Positions 1 to 6,134 of a stretch of DNA of 7,070 nt are shown piece by piece. Each line of letters opens with the position of its first letter. The first letter of the stretch is position 1. A program made the translations under genes and the position numbers. The stretch covers positions 1 through 7,070 of the forward strand of contig JADFQR010000065.1 of the NCBI GenBank assembly GCA_022561735.1, read 5' to 3'. Below the pieces are notes generated by a model. That model had not been told where the DNA came from and did not search any database. It worked only from the letters and a program-made list of their open reading frames with translations. Source of the stretch: Chloroflexota bacterium. GTDB taxonomy: Bacteria; Chloroflexota; Dehalococcoidia; UBA1151.

Positions 1-577
1 CAAGGAACGCGACCTCTGTAACCTGGGACACTTCCAGATCGTACCGCCACTGGGGAATCGGAGGGTCGTCGATCAACCTGTTCAGCACCTCGCCCCAGGC
101 GGAGCTGACGAGTACGAGCTGTGGGAAGCCCTCGATCTGCGCGTAGTTGCCGCCGCGGTCCGGCGTTTCGTCTCCCAGGAAGAGCCGGACCGTTGATCCG
201 TCAGCCAGCCCGATGGTCACCGTTGTGTTCGGGAACTCCAACCCGTACAGGGACGGATCACCAAATGAAGCCTCAAGCTCACGCTGCGAGCGCGGGCCTC
301 CGAGCAGGGTCGTCACGCCGTTCCAGCGTTGACTGTCAACCGGCGTCTTGTCATCGCCCTCGAAGAACCAGTAGTTCTCTGACTCATCCAGTACGAACGT
401 CAACGAACCGTTTACGGAGTCGATTTCGACCCGGCGAATCTCCCCCTCTGGAAGCGTGTAGAAGTAGGGCACATCGCGTGACACCCGATCAACCGTCTGA
501 TCCGTGACGACGAACGTGACAGCGATAGAGGAAATGGATACCAGGATGACCAGTACCAGGAGGAAACGAAGGTTCAT
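1..577 (-). CDS. DUF4340 domain protein, 3' part missing (cut by window edge)
   Basis: Reading the minus strand from the ATG at 577 gives 192 codons with no stop before the window ends, so only the N-terminal part is present. Residues 4-24 form one hydrophobic helix (a signal anchor), so the rest should lie outside the cytoplasm. Residues 40-175 match the DUF4340 pattern as I know it: a beta-rich segment with YWFF near 69-72, then DPSLYGLEFP at 107-116, a GLADGSTVRLFLGDETP stretch at 123-139, and a stretch on the value being read (NYAQIEG) near 144-150. The start lies 3 bases after the stop of the GldG-like gene, and GAAGG at 588-592 is a good ribosome binding site. DUF4340 genes commonly follow gldG-like genes, so this is probably the last known subunit of the transporter. 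The molecular function of the family is unknown. The family call is strong; the role is inference. Confidence 0.9.
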   Translation of the reverse strand, partial: MNLRFLLVLVILVSISSIAVTFVVTDQTVDRVSRDVPYFYTLPEGEIRRVEIDSVNGSLTFVLDESENYWFFEGDDKTPVDSQRWNGVTTLLGGPRSQRELEASFGDPSLYGLEFPNTTVTIGLADGSTVRLFLGDETPDRGGNYAQIEGFPQLVLVSSAWGEVLNRLIDDPPIPQWRYDLEVSQVTEVAFL

Positions 578-580
578 GGA

Positions 581-2362
581 TTAGCGCCTTCGCCACCAGG
601 CCCAGACGCCGATGGCGGAGATCAGGGTAGGCATCAGCAGCCACCCGGACCATCTCACGACGTCGCGCTCGGACCGGGTCAGCACCAGCTCACGGAACAC
701 CTTCGTCTTTGAGCGGATGGAGATGAGTTCAAAGTCCCGCACAGCCCAGTTGACGGCGTTCGCCAGGAGATCGCCGTTCTTGGCCGACGAGAAGTAACGG
801 TTGCTTGCAAAGTCAGCATCACCAATCACCACAAGGTTGGTGCGGATAAGCTTCCCGTCCACGATCTGGGGGGCGAAACCGATGGGCGCCAGCGCTTCTA
901 CAGCGACTGCGACCGGGAACGGGCCCGGCCGGTCTTCATTGATGTCAAAATCGTTGGAATCCCCGAGCTCCTCCCAGCTGTTCAGCGTCGTCGAGGCCAG
1001 GCTGGTCAGAACGAGGTGCGGCTCGCCGGTCGAAGTGCGCGGGATAGCGTCCGGGGTGATGGTGCTGGCTATGAACGTCGCCCCCGGCATGTACAGGACA
1101 TCGATCGGTTCGGTGATCGGATGTGGCGGGTCAAACTGGCGATTGGACCGGGTGATCTGCAGGAAATCTGGCTCGGGCGCCACGAAACTGGTGGCGTCTA
1201 CGAGCCGCCCTTCACCGATCGCGATGCCATACTCGCCGAGCAGTTCGCCCCACGACGGGTCAGGGTCTGGCTCAAACAGGAATATCACGCTACCGCCGCG
1301 GAGCATGTACTGCCGGAGGATATTCGCCTCGTCGCGGACCTCGTCCGGGGCGCTCACGAGACCGCTTTGCGGGTCGGCAAAAATCAGGGCTGCGGGGAAG
1401 TCTTCTTCGTTGTCAGAAAAGATCTGCGGAAGCAGATCGATCAGCGTCGCCGAGCCAACGCGGTAGTTATCTCTGATCAACGCAAGCGCCGCCAGGACAT
1501 AACTCTCGTCAATGCCCGCGGCCGCGTTGATATCTCTCTCGCCGTGACCCAGCACGAAAAATATCTGTTTCTGACGGATCTGGTTCACCACCAGCATGGC
1601 GGTGGTGATTCCCTGTTCGTCGAACACGTCCGCCCCGGTCTTCGGGTTGCCGCCGATGACGACATCCGTTCGCCTGGAGTCGGTGGACTCGATGGCTATT
1701 GCAGGGGTCTGAGATACGCCGTAGTCAGCTGCGACGTTCGGCTGGAGCACCGGGTCGATCAACCGGAAATCAAAATCATCCGTGGCCCGGCGCGAGAACT
1801 CTGAAAGAAGGTCCTGCGTGTCCCGCCACGCGGCCGCGCCTTCCGGGGTGTCCGTCTGCAGGAATACCGTCGCCTGGATCGGCCCCTTCAGTCCGTTCAG
1901 CAACTGCACCGTCTGTTCTGACAACTCAAACTGTTTATTCGCCGTCACATCAATCCGCATCCAGCCCTGCGGGTTGTCGAGATTGCCAAGCCAGTACAGG
2001 AAGAAATTTCCCAGTATGACGAGAAATATGAACGCAACGACGACGACGGCGGTATTGACCCCGTATCTGCCACGGCGTCCAAAAAGGGCCCGTCCAATCT
2101 GCCGCCAGGAAAGGACGGCAGAGACGAGAAGCAGGACCAGCCCGACGGACATCGTCGCCTGCCCGGCAGAGCTCAGGTCACGTATGAAGACGAAGATCAG
2201 CACGCCGACGAAGAACGCGCCCAGCCCGGCCACCAGCAACAGGTACCGTAATGAGGTTACGTTGTCGTTGAACGTGGCGATCAGGGACTTCCGGGCACGG
2301 GATTCGTCCGGCCGGGATGAGATTCGCCGTGAGCGTTCTGCTTCAGGGTCCAGATTAGCCAT
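581..2362 (-). CDS. GldG-like ABC transporter auxiliary protein
   Basis: A 593-residue membrane protein of the GldG / ABC_transp_aux type, the auxiliary component of gliding-type ABC exporters. Three hydrophobic helices lie at about 40-60, 71-86 and 103-126, and one more at 571-590 followed by WWRRR. The region between about 130 and 565 should be extracytoplasmic. Family signs are LNGLKGPIQATVF (155-167), FFVLGHGE (268-275), RGGSVIFLFEPDPDP (355-369) and a late VVIGDADFASNRYF (511-524). The ATG at 2362 lies 6 bases after the permease stop, and AGGTGG at 2375-2380 is a possible though rather distant ribosome binding site. I recall classical GldG as having a single N-terminal helix, so the two additional helices here may be a variant or a fused permease-like part. 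The mechanism and substrate of such proteins are unknown; the two neighbouring genes support a role in one complex. Confidence 0.92.
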   Translation of the reverse strand: MANLDPEAERSRRISSRPDESRARKSLIATFNDNVTSLRYLLLVAGLGAFFVGVLIFVFIRDLSSAGQATMSVGLVLLLVSAVLSWRQIGRALFGRRGRYGVNTAVVVVAFIFLVILGNFFLYWLGNLDNPQGWMRIDVTANKQFELSEQTVQLLNGLKGPIQATVFLQTDTPEGAAAWRDTQDLLSEFSRRATDDFDFRLIDPVLQPNVAADYGVSQTPAIAIESTDSRRTDVVIGGNPKTGADVFDEQGITTAMLVVNQIRQKQIFFVLGHGERDINAAAGIDESYVLAALALIRDNYRVGSATLIDLLPQIFSDNEEDFPAALIFADPQSGLVSAPDEVRDEANILRQYMLRGGSVIFLFEPDPDPSWGELLGEYGIAIGEGRLVDATSFVAPEPDFLQITRSNRQFDPPHPITEPIDVLYMPGATFIASTITPDAIPRTSTGEPHLVLTSLASTTLNSWEELGDSNDFDINEDRPGPFPVAVAVEALAPIGFAPQIVDGKLIRTNLVVIGDADFASNRYFSSAKNGDLLANAVNWAVRDFELISIRSKTKVFRELVLTRSERDVVRWSGWLLMPTLISAIGVWAWWRRR

Positions 2363-2368
2363 GGTGCT

Positions 2369-3130
2369 CTAGCGCCACCTTCTCGATTCCAGGAGCACCA
2401 CCGTTATGAACAGGAACACGACCGTCACGGAAACGTAGTACGCGATGTCCGTTACCGAAATAATCCCCCGGGCGAAGTCAGCGAAGTGCCCGCCTTCAAC
2501 CACCCCGAAACTCGATGTGTCGAACACGGAGAAGGAACTTCCCAGTTGAAGGTTGGAAATGATTTCCTTCGCCGGGCCGGTCAGCCGGTCAGCCACGAAG
2601 TTACTCAGGGTTAACCCGGTTAGCAGGCCCGCTCCGACCACGAGGCTCACCAGTTGATTGCTCGATAGCGCTGACGCCATCAGGCCGATAGCCAGCGTCG
2701 CCGAGCCGTAAAGAAGCACCCCGAGATACCCGGTAAAGATCGGTCCGATGTCTGGATCGCCGTAAAAGGCCAGTACGATCACGAAGTAAAAGGTTCCCGC
2801 CACCATCAACGCCAGCATCACGAACGATGCGATGAACTTGCCTATCACGATCTCCCACTCGCGGACAGGGGAGGTCATCAGCAGCTCAAGAGTGCCGAGC
2901 TTCTGCTCCTCTGCGAGCAGGCGCATCGTCAGGGCCGGGGACAGGAACACCATGAAGAAAATGGCGCCCGCTATGTAGCCCCGGATACTCGCCTCAGAGA
3001 ACGCGTCGGACACCGATGCAACGAAAAAGAAGCCGGTGATCGCAAGGAACGCTGCGGCCACCACGTACGCCATAGGCGACGCGAAGTAGGTCCGCACCTC
3101 TTTCCAGGCGATTGTCTGAACGTTTCGCAA
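2369..3130 (-). CDS. ABC-2 type permease (GldF-like), TTG start
   Basis: A 253-residue integral membrane protein with six predicted helices at about 19-38, 51-71, 99-121, 131-154, 160-180 and 229-249. It is the membrane-spanning half of an ABC-2 exporter. The cytoplasmic coupling segment EEQKLGTLELLMTSPVREWE (74-93) followed by GKF is diagnostic for the GldF / ABC2_membrane_3 type. The N-terminus, with IAWKEVRTYFASPMAYVV, is typical of this family, so translation should begin at the TTG at 3130. No ATG or GTG lies upstream in frame before a stop codon, and the next Met is residue 20, inside the first helix. The ribosome binding site is weak (GAG about 9 bases upstream), which suggests low translation. 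It lies 80 bases after the ATPase gene and 6 bases before the GldG-like gene. Substrate unknown. Confidence 0.93.
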   Translation of the reverse strand: MRNVQTIAWKEVRTYFASPMAYVVAAAFLAITGFFFVASVSDAFSEASIRGYIAGAIFFMVFLSPALTMRLLAEEQKLGTLELLMTSPVREWEIVIGKFIASFVMLALMVAGTFYFVIVLAFYGDPDIGPIFTGYLGVLLYGSATLAIGLMASALSSNQLVSLVVGAGLLTGLTLSNFVADRLTGPAKEIISNLQLGSSFSVFDTSSFGVVEGGHFADFARGIISVTDIAYYVSVTVVFLFITVVLLESRRWR

Positions 3131-3143
3131 ATGTGTTCTCGGT

Positions 3144-3180
3144 TGCCGGTCCCGGGTCCAGTTCAGCGGCCGGGCCGGCA
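3144..3180 (-). other. GC-rich hairpin between ATPase and permease genes
   Basis: The arms at 3144-3155 and 3170-3180 pair as an 11-base-pair stem with one bulged base and a 14-base loop. In the minus-strand transcript this hairpin ends about 13 bases before the TTG start of the permease. No run of U follows on either strand, so it does not look like a classical intrinsic terminator. It may instead stabilise mRNA ends, reduce read-through, or affect initiation at the TTG. The pairing is seen in the sequence; the role is inference. Confidence 0.55.
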
Positions 3181-3188
3181 GGATTGCC

Positions 3189-3215
3189 AGTTATTTAGGT
3201 ATTCAGGTATTCAGG
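3189..3215. repeat. 8-bp tandem repeat overlapping the ATPase stop codon
   Basis: The unit AGGTATTC occurs perfectly at 3197-3204 and 3205-3212. It is preceded by a copy with two mismatches at 3189-3196 and followed by the beginning of another (AGG, 3213-3215). The last copy contains the stop codon of the ATPase gene (TCA on this strand, 3211-3213). It probably reflects slippage; no function is evident. Confidence 0.6.
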
Positions 3216-4188
3216 AGCTTTTGACCGGGGTCTCTTCATCCGTGGTCAACTCCAGGAAAATCTCTTCAAGGGTCATCGGGAGCGGATGCAGATTCACAAG
3301 GCCCCATCCAGAGTCGACGATCGTACGCGCCACGTCTTCCGGCGCGCCAGCCTCCGGCCGGGCGTCAATGATCAGCGCAACTATCCCCTGCTCCATCATC
3401 CGTTCCTGCTCCGGGCGGGTGTCACGCCGCACGTCAACCACGCTCTGCAGGGTGCGCAACGCCGTGATCGCCTCTCGGGCCTCAGCCCCGCGCAGGCTCA
3501 CTTCAATCCGTTCCGCGTGCTGGAGCCGGTCTGACAGGTTCTCCGGGTCGTCATCTGCGACGATCCGGCCCTCGTGAATTACGAGCACCCTCCGGCAGAT
3601 CGCGCTGACCTCCGGGAGGATGTGTGAACTCAAAATCAACGTGTGTTCGCCGCCGAGTTCTCTGATCAGGGCGCGTGTCTCGACAACCTGGATAGGGTCG
3701 ATCCCGATGGTCGGTTCATCCAGAATCAGGACGTCCGGATCATGAAGGATCGCCTGCGAGATCCCAACGCGCTGACGGTACCCCTTGGACAGTTTTGCAA
3801 TGAGCGTGTTCCGGTACTCGCCCAGCCGCACCGTGTCGATCACGGTCGGGAGCCGCTCGTCGAGCCAGGTGCGATTCATGCCGCGTAGCTGGCCCATGTA
3901 CCGCAGGTAGTCCGTCACCGTCATGTCGAGGTACAGCGGCACGGTCTCGGGAAGATACCCGATGTGCCGGCGCGCCTCCAGTGAGTGGGAAACAACGTCG
4001 TAACCGGCGATGGAGGCTGTGCCCTCTGTCGGCGGGGTGAAACCGGTCAGCACCCGCATCGTCGTCGTTTTTCCCGCACCGTTAGGCCCCAGGAATCCGA
4101 CGATCTCTCCCTGCTTGATATGCGCGGACACGTCGATCACGGCGGGGTAATCGCCGTAAGACTTTGACATATGTTCAAGCCGGATCAT
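3211..4188 (-). CDS. ABC transporter ATP-binding protein (GldA-like)
   Basis: A 325-residue cytoplasmic ATPase that should energise the permease encoded next. It has Walker A GPNGAGKT (34-41), the signature LSKGYRQR (133-140), Walker B DVLILDEPT (152-160), a D-loop in GIDP (162-165) and the switch histidine in SSHILPEV (187-194). At the Q-loop position it reads IGYLPETVPLY (76-86), with Glu81 in place of the usual Gln. I know this as common among GldA-like and related ABC-2 ATPases. A C-terminal extension of about 100 residues ends with LEEIFLELT (307-315), also typical. The ATG at 4188 begins the usual MIRLEHMSKSYG start; only a short AGG lies about 6 bases upstream. It is the first gene of the minus-strand cluster. 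The substrate cannot be deduced from the sequence. Confidence 0.95.
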   Translation of the reverse strand: MIRLEHMSKSYGDYPAVIDVSAHIKQGEIVGFLGPNGAGKTTTMRVLTGFTPPTEGTASIAGYDVVSHSLEARRHIGYLPETVPLYLDMTVTDYLRYMGQLRGMNRTWLDERLPTVIDTVRLGEYRNTLIAKLSKGYRQRVGISQAILHDPDVLILDEPTIGIDPIQVVETRALIRELGGEHTLILSSHILPEVSAICRRVLVIHEGRIVADDDPENLSDRLQHAERIEVSLRGAEAREAITALRTLQSVVDVRRDTRPEQERMMEQGIVALIIDARPEAGAPEDVARTIVDSGWGLVNLHPLPMTLEEIFLELTTDEETPVKSS

Positions 4189-4250
4189 CTGTGCCTGGAA
4201 CCTGCTTTCCGGACTGACCGATCACCGGACAGTATTCATCACTACGCTGG

Positions 4251-4269
4251 TCTGGGACCCCGTCCCGGA
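4251..4269. other. Short hairpin upstream of the ATPase gene
   Basis: The bases 4251-4258 and 4262-4269 pair over 8 positions (one of them a G-T wobble) around a loop of three C. It lies 63-81 bases upstream of the ATPase start and would be in its leader if transcription begins further upstream. No run of T follows it. The function is unknown. Confidence 0.35.
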
Positions 4270-4299
4270 ACTTCCGTGGGAACTGCCCACCGGACTTTA

Positions 4300-4352
4300 G
4301 CGGGATGACGGCCATAACCGTACATGAGGACTACGACATGCATTCATCCCGC
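4300..4352. repeat. 9-bp perfect inverted repeat with 35-base spacer
   Basis: GCGGGATGA at 4300-4308 is the exact reverse complement of TCATCCCGC at 4344-4352. The arms could be a two-site operator for a regulator of either divergent gene or the closing stem of an RNA element. A chance match of this length within 500 bases is uncommon but possible. Confidence 0.4.
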
Positions 4353-4512
4353 GGATTGCACGTCCACCAGATGGCCGCGCAACCGGATTATCTTAGCCGA
4401 CGCTCCGGCCGCGAGCCAAGCGGGTTCAGCGAGGTGAGCGCAGCGTTTGTCACTGGCTACGGTTTAACCGCTGGCGATTCAGCGCAATGAGGCCGCCGCC
4501 TGGATACGGATG

Positions 4513-4518
4513 TAGAAT
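4513..4518 (+). promoter_or_regulatory. Possible -10 element upstream of cysteine desulfurase
   Basis: TAGAAT matches the sigma-70 -10 consensus at five of six positions. I do not see a good -35 element at the expected distance, so this is only a weak candidate. It would give a leader of roughly 170 bases before the ATG at 4695. Confidence 0.25.
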
Positions 4519-4613
4519 CAAACCCGGCGCAGGGGATCGTACCTGACGGCGCTTTAACCAGCGTTTCAAGACCGTGATCTCAAGACGCCCTCAGCCGCCG
4601 GAAAGACGCCGGG

Positions 4614-4658
4614 AATCCCTGGGACTTCTGGGGAGTCCAACAAGCCTGAAAATCCCTG
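4614..4658. repeat. Direct repeat AATCCCTG upstream of nifS
   Basis: AATCCCTG occurs at 4614-4621 and again at 4651-4658, start-to-start distance 37 bases, shortly before the cysteine desulfurase start. Between the copies lies a 5-base-pair hairpin (4622-4626 with 4634-4638). It might be a regulator-binding site but the units are short. Confidence 0.25.
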
Positions 4659-4694
4659 AGAGAGCTTCGACGGACGCCATTGACGAGCGAAAAG

Positions 4695-5867
4695 ATGATC
4701 TACCTGGACCACGCCGCCACGACGCCTCTACGCAAAGAGGCGCTGGAGGCGATGATGCCGTATTTCTCGGACCTGTTCGGCAACCCGAATAGCCCTTACT
4801 CGTTCGCGCAGGAAGCACGAAACGCAGTCGATGAAGCTCGTGAGAAGGTGGCCGGCGTTCTCGGATGCCGCACACGTGAAGTGGTGTTCACAAGCGGCGG
4901 GACCGAGTCCGACAACGCCGCCATCAAGGGCGTCGCGACGGCATTGAAGCCAAGCGGCCGGCACGTGATCACGTCCGCTATGGAGCACCATGCCGTGATC
5001 CACTCGTGCGAGGAGCTTGTCGAAGCCGGGTACGAGGTGACGTACCTGCCTATCGGCCGGGCAGGGGTCGTTGACCCGCAGGCCGTCGAGGACGCGATCC
5101 GGGAGGACACCACGCTCGTCAGCGTGATGTACGCCAACAACGAGATCGGCACCGTCCAGGACATCGCAGAGATCGCACGCCGGACGCACCGCAAGGCTGA
5201 AGCGATGGGTCGCAACATCGTCGTCCACACGGACGCGGTGCAGGCGGCGGGATGGCTCAGCCTGGACGTCAACGAGCTGGACGTTGACATAATGAGCCTG
5301 TCTGCGCACAAGTTCTACGGGCCCAAGGGCGTAGGGGTGCTGTACGTCCGGCGCGGCACGCCGTTCAATCCCCTGATCGTCGGCGGCGGCCAGGAAAGGC
5401 AACGCCGGTCCGGTACCGAAAACGTTCCCGGAATTGTTGGAACCGCCGTCGCCCTGGAAATGGCTGACCGGGAACGGGTGACGGCGGGCGAGGCCGTCCT
5501 GCCGCTAAGGGATATGTTGATCGAGGGGATACTTGAACGCATCCCGGACGCCCGGCTCAACGGAGACCGGTATCGCAGGCTGCCCAACAACGTGAATTTC
5601 TCATTTGACGGCGTCGAGGGCGAGGCGATCTTGATCGGGCTGGATTTCGCCGGTATCTACGCCTCTACCCAGAGCGCCTGCAGCTCGGCCTCCATCGAGC
5701 CCTCGCACGTGCTGGTGGCGCTCGGCATGGACGCTGACCTTGCCGTGGGCAGTCTGCGGCTGACGCTGGGAAGCGAGAGCACGGAAGAAGATGTCCGGTC
5801 AACTCTCGACGTGTTGCCCGCGGTGATCTCCCGGTTGCGGGCGATGCCGTCCCTGGCGTCGAGCTAG
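4695..5867 (+). CDS. nifS: Class I cysteine desulfurase (NifS/IscS type)
   Basis: A PLP enzyme that takes sulfur from L-cysteine, giving alanine and a persulfide used for Fe-S cluster assembly or tRNA thiolation; cytoplasmic. From the ATG at 4695 it has 390 residues, the usual length. Visible are [10 protein letters not shown] (2-11), the phosphate-binding SGGTES (67-72), PLP-stacking His98 in [15 protein letters not shown] (147-157), HTDAVQ with Asp180 and Gln183, the PLP lysine 206 in [24 protein letters not shown] (232-245), catalytic Cys329 in [14 protein letters not shown], and the substrate-binding arginine near 355. Cys329 sits in a class I loop. Three residues before it, a Gln replaces the Gly usual in such loops. 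A TTG at 4680 would add five residues (MTSEK); I prefer the ATG because the family commonly begins at MIYLD. No mnmA, iscU or iscR is adjacent, so nifS versus iscS is not decided by context. Confidence 0.95.
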   Translation: MIYLDHAATTPLRKEALEAMMPYFSDLFGNPNSPYSFAQEARNAVDEAREKVAGVLGCRTREVVFTSGGTESDNAAIKGVATALKPSGRHVITSAMEHHAVIHSCEELVEAGYEVTYLPIGRAGVVDPQAVEDAIREDTTLVSVMYANNEIGTVQDIAEIARRTHRKAEAMGRNIVVHTDAVQAAGWLSLDVNELDVDIMSLSAHKFYGPKGVGVLYVRRGTPFNPLIVGGGQERQRRSGTENVPGIVGTAVALEMADRERVTAGEAVLPLRDMLIEGILERIPDARLNGDRYRRLPNNVNFSFDGVEGEAILIGLDFAGIYASTQSACSSASIEPSHVLVALGMDADLAVGSLRLTLGSESTEEDVRSTLDVLPAVISRLRAMPSLASS

Positions 5868-5874
5868 GTAGTGG

Positions 5875-5917
5875 CGCCGGCCCCGGGATAGTCCGGCGTA
5901 ACGCGCTGTGCCGGGGC
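5875..5917 (+). terminator. Alternative GC-rich hairpins after nifS, possible terminator
   Basis: Eight bases after the nifS stop, CGCCGG (5875-5880) can pair with CCGGCG (5893-5898). Alternatively GCCCCGG (5880-5886) can pair with CCGGGGC (5911-5917). The two pairings interlock and share base 5880, so they may compete. No clear run of T follows, so it is not a classical intrinsic terminator, but it could stop or pause transcription or protect the 3' end. Confidence 0.35.
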
Positions 5918-5934
5918 GTTCACGATCTCATCGT

Positions 5935-5964
5935 TTAACAACCGGTCCCGTGCCCGAATATAAG
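5935..5964 (+). promoter_or_regulatory. Putative sigma-70 promoter for the last gene
   Basis: TTAACA at 5935-5940 (five of six to the -35 consensus) and TATAAG at 5959-5964 (five of six to the -10 consensus) are 18 bases apart. Transcription would begin near 5971 and leave a leader of about 160 bases before the ATG at 6135. The position after the hairpins behind nifS supports a separate transcription unit. This is the best promoter match I found in the window. Confidence 0.45.
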
Positions 5965-5983
5965 GCCCGGGATATAAGGGCCT
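5958..5983 (+). repeat. Direct and inverted repeat at the promoter -10 region
   Basis: ATATAAGG occurs at 5958-5965 and 5972-5979, 14 bases apart. Overlapping it, AGGCCC (5963-5968) and GGGCCT (5978-5983) form a perfect inverted repeat around a 9-base spacer. This covers the putative -10 element and start point, where an operator would be expected. It could equally be a hairpin at the 5' end of the transcript. Confidence 0.35.
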
Positions 5984-6044
5984 GCGGGTCAAGGAATCGG
6001 CCGGACGGTCTGCCCGGCAAAATCTGTGAAGTCCACGGACCCGC
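5984..6044 (+). other. Potential nested stem-loop in the leader of the last gene
   Basis: GCGGGTC (5984-5990) is complementary to GACCCGC (6038-6044), and inside it GCCGG (6000-6004) pairs with CCGGC (6014-6018). Together they could fold into a closed stem with an inner hairpin, like a structured leader. I do not recognise any known riboswitch core in it. Such short GC-rich pairings also arise by chance in a genome of this composition. Confidence 0.25.
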
Positions 6045-6125
6045 GTCGCGTCGTAAGCTGTATCACCGGAAATACACGGGTCAAAACTGCGCGAGCGTGC
6101 GGTCCAAAGGCACGGTTAGTCGAGT

Positions 6126-6130
6126 AAGGA
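6126..6130 (+). promoter_or_regulatory. Ribosome binding site of the last gene
   Basis: AAGGA lies four bases before the ATG at 6135. It is the clearest Shine-Dalgarno sequence in the window and fixes the start of this gene. Confidence 0.6.
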
Positions 6131-6134
6131 AAAT

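Larger units (their letters stand above)
4189..4694. other. Divergent intergenic region without a convincing gene
   Basis: This stretch of about 500 bases separates the minus-strand transporter cluster from the plus-strand cysteine desulfurase, so it should hold the promoters of both. A 61-codon open frame at 4305-4490 (plus) has no recognisable protein features and no good ribosome binding site, and I do not call it. I found no tRNA, no T-box and no riboswitch core that I know. On the minus strand a weak promoter-like pair (TTGGCT at 4414-4419 and TAAGAT at 4390-4395, 18 bases apart) could serve the transporter. Repeats in this region are listed separately. Confidence 0.6.

Noticed and set aside
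121..507. Plus-strand open frames at 121-507 and 147-332
   Set aside because: The minus strand here encodes an unmistakable DUF4340 protein; the plus-strand translations are low-complexity Arg/Ser/Pro sequence.
801..1804. Long open frames on the plus strand opposite the GldG-like gene (801-1466 and 1016-1804)
   Set aside because: They lie entirely opposite a gene with clear family motifs, their translations are rich in Arg and Ser with no recognisable domains, and they arise from the GC-rich codon pattern of the real gene.
1782..2372. Plus-strand open frame of 196 codons opposite the start of the GldG-like gene
   Set aside because: It mirrors the membrane helices and motifs of the real minus-strand gene and has no protein features of its own.
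3144..3180. Hairpin between ATPase and permease as a classical rho-independent terminator
   Set aside because: No run of T follows the stem on either strand, and the downstream genes need transcription from the same direction.
4305..4490. 61-codon plus-strand open frame in the divergent intergenic region
   Set aside because: Its codon use is not absurd, but it has no good ribosome binding site, no recognisable motif or membrane segment, and it contains both arms of an inverted repeat. Kept only as something to check for conservation.
4680..4694. TTG at 4680 as the start of the cysteine desulfurase
   Set aside because: Possible, but it adds only MTSEK before the usual MIYLD start and has no better ribosome binding site than the ATG at 4695.
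4728..5590. Minus-strand open frames opposite the cysteine desulfurase
   Set aside because: They are antisense to a gene with all catalytic motifs in place and show no domain of their own.
5971..6134. Leader before the last gene as a known riboswitch or small stable RNA (SRP RNA, RNase P, cobalamin, glycine or c-di-GMP type)
   Set aside because: None of the conserved core motifs that I know for these classes is present; only short GC-rich complementary stretches are seen.
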